NCBI RefSeq assembly: GCF_025963695.1
Contig: NZ_JAOQAH010000016.1
Coordinates: forward strand, 1-64,000
Source of the DNA: Segetibacter sp.
GTDB taxonomy: Bacteria > Bacteroidota > Bacteroidia > Chitinophagales > Chitinophagaceae
Reading direction: 5' to 3'
Length of the DNA stretch: 64,000 bases
Below, in pieces: positions 1 through 8,244 of this stretch. Position numbers and translations under genes: made by a program. The notes under the pieces were generated by a model. The model ran no database searches, was not told the DNA's origin, and worked only from the letters and a program-made list of their open reading frames with translations. The stretch's first letter is position 1. Each line of letters opens with the position of its first letter.

Positions 1-1
1 T

Positions 2-61
2 AAAAAAGGTAATCTTTCAGATGAAGATATTCTTTGGAAAGTTGCTAGGCAAGCACCATAA
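2..61 (+). CDS. C-terminal end of an unidentified gene (5' part outside window)
   Basis: An open frame from the window edge ends at a TAA at 59-61. It reads KKGNLSDEDILWKVARQAP, which has a protein-like composition, and it is followed by non-coding sequence and a tRNA on the other strand. The 19 residues are too few to assign a family. It is probably the tail of a gene that starts left of the window, but chance cannot be excluded. Confidence 0.35.
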   Translation, partial: KKGNLSDEDILWKVARQAP

Positions 62-199
62 ATTTAAAGACGCACCAGAAGCCAAATGACATCTAAAAAG
101 CTGTCTACAATTTATTTAATAAGCAAATATTAGAGAATTTCGTTGTGTTCTTTGTGGTTCTTCGTGTTCCGTGAGACGAAACTCTGACCTATATAAAAA

Positions 200-226
200 G
201 AAAAAATCCTTCATGCTCTGAAGGAT
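200..226 (-). terminator. Rho-independent terminator of tRNA-Ser
   Basis: Read on the - strand, an 8-bp perfect stem (ATCCTTCA / TGAAGGAT, 219-226 with 206-213) with a 5-nt loop is followed by a run of T. It lies directly downstream of the tRNA-Ser gene on the same strand, so it most likely ends that transcript. Confidence 0.75.
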
Positions 227-253
227 GTAGATAAAGTTTTCTTATGTCATTAG

Positions 254-340
254 CGGAGACGGCGAGATTCGAACTCGCGATACAGTTTCCCGTATACACA
301 CTTTCCAGGCGTGCTCCTTCAACCACTCGGACACGTCTCC
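254..340 (-). tRNA. tRNA-Ser (anticodon GGA)
   Basis: On the - strand the sequence starts GGAGACGTG and ends with the pairing CGTCTCC plus discriminator G. The T arm has GTTCGAATC. The anticodon loop reads CTGGAAA, giving anticodon GGA (Ser codons UCC/UCU). The 87-nt length reflects the long variable arm typical of serine tRNAs. CCA is not encoded. It stands alone, with its own terminator just downstream. Confidence 0.95.
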
Positions 341-373
341 TAATACTGTTTAGGCAAAAATAGGTATTGAAAT

Positions 374-1141
374 TTACTGTCCGAATATTTTTTCAGTATT
401 GGATGAAGTTATTTCTGCTACCACCTCTATACTCACGTTTTTTATTGCTGCTAGTTTCGCCGCAATAAAAGTTAAATAACTGCTTTCATTTCTTTTGCCT
501 CGAAAAGGAACGGGGGACAGGTAGGGGGCATCTGTTTCTAAAACCAGATGGTCAAGGGGAATATCGTTAAGCGCTTCTCCAAGGTTTGCGTTTTTGTATG
601 TAAGTACTCCGCCAATTCCAAGGTAAAAGCCAAGTTCGATAATTTTTTTCGCTGTTTCATTGGTGTCGCCAAAACAATGAAAGATTCCTTTAAGACCCCT
701 TGCTGCAAACGGCTTTACTGCTTCTATCGTTTCCTGCATCGCGTTTCGGGTATGAATTACAATAGGGGAATTATATTGCAATGCCAGCTCCATTTGTCTG
801 TCAAAAGCTTCAAACTGCTGTTGTTTAAAAATAGTATCCCAATAAAAATCAAGTCCAATTTCACCTACAGCTACGAACTTTCTTTGTGAAAAATGCTTTT
901 CAATTATTTGCAGTTCTTCCAGGTAATTTTCTTTTACAGAACAAGGATGTAGTCCCATCATCGCGAAGAATTCGCCTGGATACAGCTCTTCCAGCCTTAG
1001 CATATCTTCAATTACTTCGCTATCAATCGCCGGAAGATAAAATTTAGATACACCTGCATCTCGTGCTCTTTGTAACACCAGGTCAAAATCTTTTTCAAAA
1101 TCTTTTGAATATAAATGGGTGTGACTATCAATAAGTCTCAT
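374..1141 (-). CDS. tatD: TatD family metal-dependent hydrolase/DNase
   Basis: The 255-residue product has normal TatD length and a TIM-barrel amidohydrolase-like motif set: HTH at residues 7-9 (metal ligands H7 and H9), GEIGLDF around 93-99 with E94, H130 in VIHTR, H155 in FHCF, and D204 in ETDAPYL. The family cleaves DNA 3'-5' with divalent metals and has been linked to DNA repair and quality control in the cytoplasm. The ATG at 1139-1141 gives the canonical MRLIDSHTH start. It follows no obvious operon partner; the next gene on this strand is about 500 bp upstream. Related YcfH/YjjV paralogues cannot be told apart by eye. Confidence 0.92.
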   Translation of the reverse strand: MRLIDSHTHLYSKDFEKDFDLVLQRARDAGVSKFYLPAIDSEVIEDMLRLEELYPGEFFAMMGLHPCSVKENYLEELQIIEKHFSQRKFVAVGEIGLDFYWDTIFKQQQFEAFDRQMELALQYNSPIVIHTRNAMQETIEAVKPFAARGLKGIFHCFGDTNETAKKIIELGFYLGIGGVLTYKNANLGEALNDIPLDHLVLETDAPYLSPVPFRGKRNESSYLTFIAAKLAAIKNVSIEVVAEITSSNTEKIFGQ

Positions 1142-1392
1142 TGCGCAAAGTTCTCCTTTTTTGATAATTATTTAAACAGCGTTTCTATCCGTTTACAGTG
1201 TACCCGTGGCAGAAATTGATCTTTAAATATATTTTTCCCTCTGTTGCGAAAATAAAATTTGCATGTTGTGCGTTTATACTTCTGACAATTGCATTTTGAC
1301 AAACCGATGATAACATACGCTTTATCAAAAAGTTTATTAAAGGTTTGAATAAACAACCAAAACTAAGTTTTCATAGGGTACGGATTAAAAAC

Positions 1393-1427
1393 GGGCCGGG
1401 GTTTCTACCTCAGGCCCCATTTTTTTT
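1393..1427. terminator. Bidirectional terminator-like hairpin
   Basis: A stem GGGCC (1393-1397) / GGCCC (1413-1417) has a run of eight T after it on the + strand. On the - strand it is followed by GTTTTT. The only useful upstream gene is the deacetylase on the - strand, so it probably ends that transcript before tatD. Confidence 0.55.
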
Positions 1428-1520
1428 GCCGCATAAAGATGACAGTGACTGATGATAGTTGACAGATAAAGTCAGTACTACCTTTGATAAAAGTTAAGAA
1501 AAGCAGCACAAAGGTTTGCC

Positions 1521-1573
1521 GATGAACGGAATGCGTCGCAACGAAGATTCCATGAAAAACAAATGCCGGAAAC
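1521..1573 (+). repeat. Dispersed intergenic repeat, copy 1
   Basis: Core ATGCGTCGCAACGAAG at 1531-1546, in the GCGTCGC form of the family, with a CCGG variant of the 3' CTGG box near 1566. It is a diverged copy without the GGTACAAG box. It lies in the 500-bp gap between tatD and the deacetylase, both on the - strand. Confidence 0.55.
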
Positions 1574-1579
1574 AAAAAA

Positions 1580-1611
1580 AGCTACAAGCTATTAGCTTCA
1601 AGCTTCAAGCC
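1580..1611. repeat. AAGCTT-rich degenerate tandem repeat
   Basis: Short near-repeats of AGCTTCA/AAGCTA units spaced 7-10 bp apart (gctacaagct, attagcttca, agcttcaagc). A similar patch occurs at 8190-8218. It is simple repeated intergenic DNA; no function is visible. Confidence 0.5.
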
Positions 1612-1641
1612 CGGTAAACCTGTAACAGGTAACCGCAATTG

Positions 1642-2277
1642 TCAACTTCTTGCAATTGCTTTCATCTCATATCCTTTTTCAGAAAAAAATTGCAGTGCTT
1701 TTGGCAGGGCATATTCCAGTCTTGAAAAAGCTTTTTCACTGTCATGAAAAACGATGATAGAGCCGGAAGCTGCGTTGGAAACAACATTGTCAAAACACTT
1801 TTTCGGGGATAAGGATACATCAAAGTCTCCGCTTAAAACATTCCACATAACGATGTTAAAAACCGGCGACAATTCTTTGACTTGAGACTTTGTTATTCTT
1901 CCATACGGCGGACGAAAGAGTGTACTATTTATGACACGTTGGGCAAGAATGACATTTTTGAGGTAGATAATATCGCCTGTCTTCCATCCGTTGAGATGGT
2001 TGTACGTGTGGTTGCCTACCTGGTGACCTTCATCCAGTATTTGTTGGTACACCTCTGGAAATTGCTTTATATTTTTTCCAATACAAAAAAAAGTTGCTTT
2101 GGCATTATACTGTCTTAAACACTCAAGTACAAAAGGCGTTATGGTTGGGTGAGGACCATCGTCGAATGTTAGAAAAATTTCCTTTTTTTCGGTTGGTATT
2201 TCCCAGGTAACATTAGGGGAGTATAATTTTCTGAGCCACCAGGGAGTTTTAACTAAATACATGGTGCAAAAAAACAA
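1642..2277 (-). CDS. Polysaccharide deacetylase (NodB homology domain)
   Basis: The 211-residue protein is almost only a NodB domain. Motif 1 is TFDDGPHP (37-44; D39 catalytic base, D40 metal ligand), motif 2 is GNHTYNH (88-94; H90 and H94 metal ligands), motif 3 is RPPYG (122-126) and the late histidine lies in VFHDS (H178). Such enzymes remove acetyl groups from N- or O-acetylated glycans (peptidoglycan, chitin oligomers or capsule). No signal peptide is evident; the first residues MFFCTMYLV are short, and a start at residue 6 is possible. It is not linked to the exopolysaccharide locus 10 kb away, so cell-wall glycan is as likely a substrate. Confidence 0.88.
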   Translation of the reverse strand: MFFCTMYLVKTPWWLRKLYSPNVTWEIPTEKKEIFLTFDDGPHPTITPFVLECLRQYNAKATFFCIGKNIKQFPEVYQQILDEGHQVGNHTYNHLNGWKTGDIIYLKNVILAQRVINSTLFRPPYGRITKSQVKELSPVFNIVMWNVLSGDFDVSLSPKKCFDNVVSNAASGSIIVFHDSEKAFSRLEYALPKALQFFSEKGYEMKAIARS

Positions 2278-2380
2278 AAAAGTGAATATTCGACCTCAAA
2301 TTTCTTTGGTTAATGTTTACTGTTCCTCGTAGTAAAAATTTACCTTAGATGCTGCAGTGTACTTTTTATCTGCAGTACTA

Positions 2381-2545
2381 ACCACCCCTCAATATTTTTT
2401 TAAAAAATATTCTATCCCCTCCCTGAAAAATCAGGGGAAATTGTCACGTCTATTTTTTAATTACTGCGGCTTAACATTCTGCGTTTTCCCCTGCTTTTCA
2501 AGAAGGGGCAGATTTTAATGCATAGCATTATAAATCAGGGGTGGT
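2381..2545. repeat. Inverted-repeat-bounded intergenic element (MITE-like)
   Basis: The gap between the deacetylase and the ARPP-1 gene holds perfect 9-bp terminal inverted repeats, ACCACCCCT (2381-2389) and AGGGGTGGT (2537-2545). Inside are three more dyads: an AATATTTTTT palindrome at 2391-2411, CCCTGAAAAATCAGGG at 2421-2436, and a CCCCT/AGGGG pair in about 2489-2508. The right end includes the stop codon of the ARPP-1 gene. There is no ORF of note inside. Whether it is mobile or just a strongly structured 3' region cannot be decided from one copy. Confidence 0.45.
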
Positions 2546-3564
2546 TACTCATCATCATATGCAATAAGATGTATCACCCTCCCATCACTTACCTGCAACT
2601 TCCCATGAGTGGTTACATATATTTTTTGCCCGGGTTCATCTATTAAGACTTTATCCATAAAAGTTGTTACCCTTGCAAGCGGAACTTTTGGAGGAGCACC
2701 ATTTTTCCTGACCGTTTGCACATGACTGGTCAGCATGTTCTTAAAAGAGATGTTGGTTAATTCAGCAGTTGAAAACAGTTCTGTGTTGATTATTTTATTG
2801 GCCGTAAGAAAAATAAAGCCTGCAAAAATACTATCGGTCTCGCTATATTTTTTCATAAAATACCTGATATAGTCACTGTCATCCTTCGTGTTATTATTGT
2901 ATAATTCAAGATAAGAATACGTTTCACTTTTTTTATTGTTCACTGCAAATTGCCTGTCAATTTCCTTCCATACTTCAGCCTGCCGGCCTTTCACATTCAT
3001 CGTTTTTTGCAGTTCACTATTAGCTACCCCTGCCGTTTTGAATCCCTTAGGTTTGTCTTCCCAACGCCGTTTTTCTACGCAATAAACATGCACATAATCT
3101 GTTGAACCCGGAGTAATGATTTGTGTTTCCGCCACCATCCTGTCTTGCTTACCACCATCTAATATTTCACCGCTTTGTATAACTACATCTTGTTTCGAAT
3201 GATTTGTAACCTGCAGCCAGTTTACATCCGCCCCTTTTTCATACTGCATTTCCTGCAACTTTATTTTATTCTTTTTCAGCGCTTCCTCTAACAAAAGGGG
3301 TTTAGAACTAATTGCATGACCTGGCAGGGGGCCACCTTCTCCTCCTTTAAATCTCACAGGTATTATCTGCAGGTTTTTAAATATCCACAGAGAATCGTAT
3401 TGCACTTTCAACTCTTTATATGTTAGTTGAGCATGAGCTTTACTAAGAAAAATGAAAAGCACAATACCTGTACTTATTAACCTGACTTTAGTAAATTTTA
3501 CATCTGTTGCATTGCGCAGTGCAATAAACATGCAGTCTAAAATCAATCTAAAAACACTATCCAT
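2545..3564 (-). CDS. Secreted ARPP-1 family protein (DUF6569-like)
   Basis: The protein has a hydrophobic stretch around residues 28-45 ending AHAQ, fitting a Sec signal peptide cut after AHA. The frame runs 27 residues upstream of it, so translation more probably starts at the Met at residue 12 or later. The mature part resembles the ARPP-1 domain, with SGEILDGGKQDRM and YVHVYCVEKRRW segments. The domain was named for its association with rhodanese/phosphatase proteins; its biochemical role is not known to me. It is a periplasmic or secreted protein transcribed away from gltX. Confidence 0.6.
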   Translation of the reverse strand: MDSVFRLILDCMFIALRNATDVKFTKVRLISTGIVLFIFLSKAHAQLTYKELKVQYDSLWIFKNLQIIPVRFKGGEGGPLPGHAISSKPLLLEEALKKNKIKLQEMQYEKGADVNWLQVTNHSKQDVVIQSGEILDGGKQDRMVAETQIITPGSTDYVHVYCVEKRRWEDKPKGFKTAGVANSELQKTMNVKGRQAEVWKEIDRQFAVNNKKSETYSYLELYNNNTKDDSDYIRYFMKKYSETDSIFAGFIFLTANKIINTELFSTAELTNISFKNMLTSHVQTVRKNGAPPKVPLARVTTFMDKVLIDEPGQKIYVTTHGKLQVSDGRVIHLIAYDDE

Positions 3565-3613
3565 ACATACCTTTTAAATTTAAAATGCTTTTCACTCAAG
3601 CGTTTTCAAGGTT

Positions 3614-3621
3614 TATCTTTG
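3614..3621 (+). promoter_or_regulatory. Minus-7 box of gltX (TATCTTTG), possible leaderless start
   Basis: TATCTTTG matches the Bacteroidota TAnnTTTG minus-7 box and ends only 7 nt before the gltX ATG at 3629. Transcription would then begin about at the start codon, giving a leaderless mRNA. No convincing minus-33 TTG is seen. The same layout is present at lysA. Confidence 0.5.
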
Positions 3622-3628
3622 CCCTATT

Positions 3629-5158
3629 ATGGAAAAGAAAGTAAGGGTTCGTTTTGCTCCATCTCCCACGGGCGGATTACACCTTGGTGGTGTTAGAACG
3701 GTTTTATATAACTATTTATTTGCAAAGCAACACAATGGAACGTTTGTTCTGCGCATTGAAGATACCGACCAAACGAGATTTGTAGAGGGAGCGGAAGAAT
3801 ATATACAGGAATGTTTGAAATGGTGTGGCCTTGAACCAGATGAAAGTCCGCTTAGTGGCGGGCCATATGCCCCCTACCGGCAGAGCGAAAGAAAAGAAAT
3901 GTACAGGCAATATGCAGAGCAACTGGTTACACAAGGCAATGCCTATTATGCTTTTGATACTCCACAAGAATTGGAGGCGATGCGCGAAAAGTTTAAGTCA
4001 GAAGAAAATCCTTCACCTCAATATGGCCATGGCATCAGGGAAAAAATGCGTAATTCATTAACGTTACCTGCAGATGAAGTAAGCCATTTGTTAAGCGGAG
4101 GAGCCCAGCATGTTATCAGAATAAAAATGCCGGAAGACGAAACCATTACTTTTACTGACATGATACGTGGTGAGGTTTCGTTTAATTCGTCGCTTACCGA
4201 TGATAAGGTATTGTTGAAAGCCGACGGGATGCCTACCTATCACCTTGCCGTGGTCGTTGACGATTACTCAATGAAGATTACCCATGCTTTTCGCGGGGAA
4301 GAATGGTTGCCTAGCGCCCCTGTTCATGTATTGCTTTGGAAATATTTAGGTTGGATGGAAGAGATGCCGGAATGGGCACATTTACCACTGATTTTAAAAC
4401 CAGATGGACATGGAAAGTTAAGCAAACGCGATGGTGATCGGTTAGGGTTTCCGGTTTTTGCAATGAATTGGAAAGATGCAAAGAATGAAGAGGTAACGAC
4501 TGGTTTTCGTGAACTGGGATTTTTGCCGGAAGCTTTTATAAACCTGCTTGCAGTACTGGGGTGGAATGATGGAACAGAACAGGAACTGTTTACAATTGAA
4601 GAACTGGTTGAAAAATTTTCGTTGACACATGTACATAAAGGGGGCGCAAAGTTCAACTATGAAAAAGCGAAGTGGTTTAACCATGAATGGATAAAAAAGT
4701 ATAAGGTAGAAGGCTTGAGGCAAAAGGTGAAAGAAGTGTTTGCCGCAAATGGCCTGGAGGCGTACGATGATGAAAAGCTGGATGTAGTGATTGAATTGGT
4801 GAAGGATCGTTGTACTCTTTTGACGGATTTCTGGCAGCAGGCTTCCTTCTTTTTTATGGCGCCAGAAACAATAGATGTTGCTTCGGTAAAACCAAAATGG
4901 AACGAGGATAAAGCGATGTTTTTCGATATTCTTTCAGAGAAATTGGTTTTGTTAGAGGAATGGAATGTTGCCGATATTGAAACTCTTTTTAAAGAAACTG
5001 CTGCTGAGAAAGGTATAAAAATGGGAGAGCTGCAATTACCTTTTAGAATAATGTTAGTGGGTGGAAAGTTTGGACCAACTGTTTTTGATATTGCGGAGCT
5101 AATAGGTAAAAAGGAAACGATAGAAAGAATTCGGAAGGGGTTAAGTCTGTTGAGTTAA
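3629..5158 (+). CDS. gltX: Glutamate--tRNA ligase
   Basis: Class I aminoacyl-tRNA synthetase of 509 residues, the usual GluRS length. The HIGH-type motif is PSPTGGLHLGG at residues 11-21, the Glu/AMP pocket has RIEDTDQTR (42-50), and the KMSKS-type motif is KLSKR at 263-267. A C-terminal helical anticodon-binding domain follows. It charges tRNA-Glu in the cytoplasm. The gene is monocistronic in appearance, with a minus-7 box just before the ATG and 143 nt of featureless sequence after the stop. Confidence 0.97.
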   Translation: MEKKVRVRFAPSPTGGLHLGGVRTVLYNYLFAKQHNGTFVLRIEDTDQTRFVEGAEEYIQECLKWCGLEPDESPLSGGPYAPYRQSERKEMYRQYAEQLVTQGNAYYAFDTPQELEAMREKFKSEENPSPQYGHGIREKMRNSLTLPADEVSHLLSGGAQHVIRIKMPEDETITFTDMIRGEVSFNSSLTDDKVLLKADGMPTYHLAVVVDDYSMKITHAFRGEEWLPSAPVHVLLWKYLGWMEEMPEWAHLPLILKPDGHGKLSKRDGDRLGFPVFAMNWKDAKNEEVTTGFRELGFLPEAFINLLAVLGWNDGTEQELFTIEELVEKFSLTHVHKGGAKFNYEKAKWFNHEWIKKYKVEGLRQKVKEVFAANGLEAYDDEKLDVVIELVKDRCTLLTDFWQQASFFFMAPETIDVASVKPKWNEDKAMFFDILSEKLVLLEEWNVADIETLFKETAAEKGIKMGELQLPFRIMLVGGKFGPTVFDIAELIGKKETIERIRKGLSLLS

Positions 5159-5301
5159 GTAGCGTTTTATTTAAAAATTTTATTTCTATTATCATTTTTA
5201 GCGGAGTATTAAATTATAAATCAATAATTTATCTTACCTGCTAACGGTTCAACTGTTTCGTTTAATAACTGCTTATTATTATCTTTCTGCAAACCTCTTG
5301 C

Positions 5302-6840
5302 ATGGCTGTTATATTTCGGTATCGTGTTGCCCTCATCCTGGCCTTCATAAAATTTCTATTACCTTATTTATTACAGGATCCGTTATACGAATTGCACCGC
5401 GATGAGATGTTATACATTCCTCAGGGCAACCACATGGGATGGGGATTTATGGAAGTGCCTCCACTGCTCTCGGTGTTCTCCAGGCTAACTATCCTGTTGG
5501 GAAATAGTTTCTTTTGGATAAAATTCTGGCCCTCGCTTTTTGGAGCGATCAATGTGGTTCTTGTTTGCAAAATGGCAGCAGAGATGGGCGGAAAATTATT
5601 TGCCCAACTAATTGCAGGGTTATCGTTGATTGCAGGGGTTTACCTGAGAGTGCATTTTCTGTTTCAACCCAACTTTTTAGAAATATTCTTCTGGACGCTA
5701 AGTGCATATTTCATCATCAGGTATATAAATACAAACCAAACAAAATACATTTATTTTTTAGCTGTTGCCCTTGCTTTGGGTTGGCTAAGTAAATATTCTG
5801 TAACCTTTTTTGGTGCAGGCATTGTGGTTGGCCTGCTGCTTACTAAAAACCGCAAAATTTTTTCGTCCAAACATCTTTACCTGGCAGGCTTACTTGCATT
5901 TGTAATTATACTTCCCAACGTGTTGTGGCAGTATAATCACAAATGGCCTGTGGTGCATCACATGAAAGAATTACGGGAAACGCAACTTCAATACCTCAAT
6001 CCGTTTGATTTTTTAAAAGACCAGGTACTTATGCATTTGCCTTGTTTTTTTGTGTGGGTAGGTGGATTAGTATGGTTGCTGGTTTTTAAATCCGGAAGAC
6101 CATATCAAATAATTGCATGGATGTATGTAACAGTGATTGTTCTACTCATTGCCAGCAACGGAAAGAATTATTATTCTTTAGGAGCATACCCCATGTTGTT
6201 TGCTGCGGGAGGTGTGTGGATAGAGCAGGTTACTGCAGTAAAAAGATATTCGCTTCGCTTTGTGTCGGTAGTCATTATCCTCATTTTATTTGTTCCGCTT
6301 ATTCCTGTTTTATTACCGGTTTGGAAGCCTGCAACATTGGCGGCTTACTATAAAAAAACAGGTTTTGATAAAGCGGGTGTCTGTAGATGGGAAGATTTAC
6401 AGGATCACCCTTTACCACAGGACTTTGCCGACATGATAAGTTGGAGCCAAATGGGGGAGAAAGTCTCGGCAGTATATGCTTCGCTGCCTGATACGACTAA
6501 ATCAAAAACCCTTATTTTTTGTCGTAATTATGCGCTGGCAGGTGCTACTACTTATTATGGTAAGGGGTTGGGCCAGGTAACAAGTGACAATGCAAGCTTT
6601 TTATTTTGGATGCCGGACACCTATAATATAAAAAACCTGCTTTTTGTTGGAAGAAGAATACCTGGCAAAGATGACCTGGTATTTCAGCAATTTGAAAAAT
6701 ATACGGTTATTGATAGCATTACTACGCCGATGGCGAGAGAGCGCGGCGTAAAGATTATTTTGTATGAAAACGGGAATGACAAAGTAAACGCCATGATCGG
6801 GGCTGGAATTAAAGAAAAGAAAGATGAATACAGGCGATAA
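5302..6840 (+). CDS. GT39/ArnT-like integral membrane glycosyltransferase
   Basis: The 512-residue protein starts with a transmembrane helix and then an external loop with LHRDEMLY (residues 31-38). The Asp-Glu pair there fits the catalytic acidic motif of PMT/ArnT family GT-C enzymes. About nine to eleven hydrophobic segments follow up to about residue 360, then a soluble domain of about 150 residues. Relatives transfer sugars from polyprenyl phosphate carriers to lipid or protein acceptors on the outer face of the inner membrane. The acceptor is unknown here. It is followed after 39 nt by the B12-binding gene, which seems unrelated. Confidence 0.78.
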   Translation: MAVIFRYRVALILAFIKFLLPYLLQDPLYELHRDEMLYIPQGNHMGWGFMEVPPLLSVFSRLTILLGNSFFWIKFWPSLFGAINVVLVCKMAAEMGGKLFAQLIAGLSLIAGVYLRVHFLFQPNFLEIFFWTLSAYFIIRYINTNQTKYIYFLAVALALGWLSKYSVTFFGAGIVVGLLLTKNRKIFSSKHLYLAGLLAFVIILPNVLWQYNHKWPVVHHMKELRETQLQYLNPFDFLKDQVLMHLPCFFVWVGGLVWLLVFKSGRPYQIIAWMYVTVIVLLIASNGKNYYSLGAYPMLFAAGGVWIEQVTAVKRYSLRFVSVVIILILFVPLIPVLLPVWKPATLAAYYKKTGFDKAGVCRWEDLQDHPLPQDFADMISWSQMGEKVSAVYASLPDTTKSKTLIFCRNYALAGATTYYGKGLGQVTSDNASFLFWMPDTYNIKNLLFVGRRIPGKDDLVFQQFEKYTVIDSITTPMARERGVKIILYENGNDKVNAMIGAGIKEKKDEYRR

Positions 6841-6850
6841 GTGTTCATCG

Positions 6851-6858
6851 TATTTTTG
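6851..6858 (+). promoter_or_regulatory. Minus-7 box (TATTTTTG) upstream of the B12-binding gene
   Basis: TATTTTTG fits the TAnnTTTG consensus, 21 nt before the ATG at 6880, implying a leader of about 15 nt. No clear minus-33 element is present, so confidence is modest. Confidence 0.4.
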
Positions 6859-6879
6859 CACCCATAACTATTCCTTTAG

Positions 6880-7299
6880 ATGATGTTCGAAAAGAAAAGG
6901 CCGCTTAGAGTACTGATTGCAAAAGTAGGTCTGGATGGGCACGACCGTGGCGCAAAAGTGATTGCCACAGCCCTTCGCGATGCAGGTATGGAAGTCATTT
7001 ATACGGGTCTCCGTCAAACACCTGACATGGTGGTAAATGCGGCACTACAGGAAGATGTAGATGCCATTGGGATAAGTATTTTGAGCGGAGCTCACATGAC
7101 TGTCTTTCCTAAAGTCGTCCAGCTGATGAAAGCAAAACAAATGGATGATGTATTGTTAACCGGCGGCGGAATTATTCCGGATGATGATATGCAAACGCTA
7201 AATGAAATGGGCGTTGGAAAACTTTTTCCTCCCGGAACACTTACATCTGAAATTGCACAATATATTAGAGAGTGGGTGAAAGAAAACCGCAGTTTCTAG
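6880..7299 (+). CDS. Free-standing cobalamin-binding domain (methylmalonyl-CoA mutase C-terminal type)
   Basis: The 139 residues cover one B12-binding Rossmann-like domain. The DxHxxG motif is DGHDRG (residues 19-24; H21 would ligate cobalt), with the typical SILSGAH and LLTGGGIIP segments further on. It corresponds to the C-terminal domain of methylmalonyl-CoA mutase or the small subunit of split acyl-CoA mutases. The catalytic TIM-barrel partner is not in the window. An enoyl-CoA hydratase follows 62 nt later, so a shared role in acyl-CoA metabolism is possible. Confidence 0.88.
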   Translation: MMFEKKRPLRVLIAKVGLDGHDRGAKVIATALRDAGMEVIYTGLRQTPDMVVNAALQEDVDAIGISILSGAHMTVFPKVVQLMKAKQMDDVLLTGGGIIPDDDMQTLNEMGVGKLFPPGTLTSEIAQYIREWVKENRSF

Positions 7300-7361
7300 G
7301 AGGCCTGAGATTAATTGAAGACAATAAATTAACAGACACTTTTCTATTTCAAAAACAATGT

Positions 7362-8138
7362 ATGTATCAAACCCTTCTTACTTCTTTAGAAGAGCAAATC
7401 TTTATTATCACCATCAATCGTCCTGACAAGCTAAATGCCATTAACAATATGGTTATGTCAGAATTATCTGCAGTAATTGATGAGGTGTATCATAATGCGG
7501 AGATAAGATCTGCCATCATAACCGGTGCGGGGCCAAAAGCCTTTGTAGCGGGCGCCGACATCAGTGAGTTTGAGGGATTGACTATTGAAGAAGGCAAAAA
7601 ACTTGCTCAAAAAGGACAGGATGTATTTCAAAAAATAGAAGATTGTCCAAAGCCGGTTGTGGCGGCAGTTAACGGCTTTGCATTAGGCGGCGGTCATGAG
7701 CTGGCGATGGCTTGTCATTTTAGAATAGCAAGTGAAAACGCAAAGTTTGGCCAACCCGAAGTAAACCTTGGTCTCATACCGGGCTATGGTGGTACACAAA
7801 GGCTGGTTCAGCTGATTGGTAAAGGCTGTGCTATTGAAATGATGATAACAGGAAACATGATTGATGCAAATACCGCTTTACAATTAAATCTGGTAAATTA
7901 TGTTGTTCCCCAGAACGAATTGCTGAACCGAGCAAAATCAATATTAGCAATCGCAAACAGTAAAGCTCCGTTGGCGATTTCGAAATGCATAGAAGCAGCC
8001 AATGCCGTTTTTAATGAAACAAAGAACGGGTACCAGGTAGAAATGACAGGCTTCGGTGAATGTTTTGCAACAGAAGATATGAAGGAAGGTACAGCCGCAT
8101 TTCTGGAAAAGAGAAAAGCGGTGTTTAAGGGAAAATAG
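7362..8138 (+). CDS. Enoyl-CoA hydratase/isomerase family protein
   Basis: Crotonase fold, 258 residues from the ATG at 7362. The frame is open further upstream, but that part overlaps the previous gene and lacks similarity to the family, while MYQTLLTSLEEQ is a typical start. Oxyanion-hole segments are GADISEF and GFALGGGHEL, with the first catalytic Glu in GGHEL and the second in GQPEVNLG, so hydratase activity is plausible. The protein would hydrate 2-enoyl-CoA in fatty-acid or amino-acid breakdown in the cytoplasm. Exact chain specificity cannot be read. Confidence 0.9.
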   Translation: MYQTLLTSLEEQIFIITINRPDKLNAINNMVMSELSAVIDEVYHNAEIRSAIITGAGPKAFVAGADISEFEGLTIEEGKKLAQKGQDVFQKIEDCPKPVVAAVNGFALGGGHELAMACHFRIASENAKFGQPEVNLGLIPGYGGTQRLVQLIGKGCAIEMMITGNMIDANTALQLNLVNYVVPQNELLNRAKSILAIANSKAPLAISKCIEAANAVFNETKNGYQVEMTGFGECFATEDMKEGTAAFLEKRKAVFKGK

Positions 8139-8189
8139 CAGGAGAATCATGAAAGATAAATTTTAATAAAGCCTCAAATTTGTACACGA

Positions 8190-8218
8190 AAAGCTTGCAG
8201 CGTAAAGCTTGCCGCTTC
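8190..8218. repeat. AAGCTTG-rich degenerate repeat
   Basis: AAGCTTGCAGCGTAAAGCTT followed by GCCGCTTC, related to the patch at 1580-1611. It lies between the enoyl-CoA hydratase and fumC. No function is seen. Confidence 0.4.
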
Positions 8219-8244
8219 AACATCATACACTAATACAACACAAC

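Noticed and set aside
120..180. A TTCTTTGTGGTTCTTCGTG-like stretch near the left end
   Set aside because: A short low-complexity patch with no second copy noticed in this window; nothing can be supported.
1168..1356. A 62-codon - strand frame upstream of tatD
   Set aside because: Cys/Lys-rich composition without any recognisable motif; it lies in AT-rich intergenic DNA and looks like chance.
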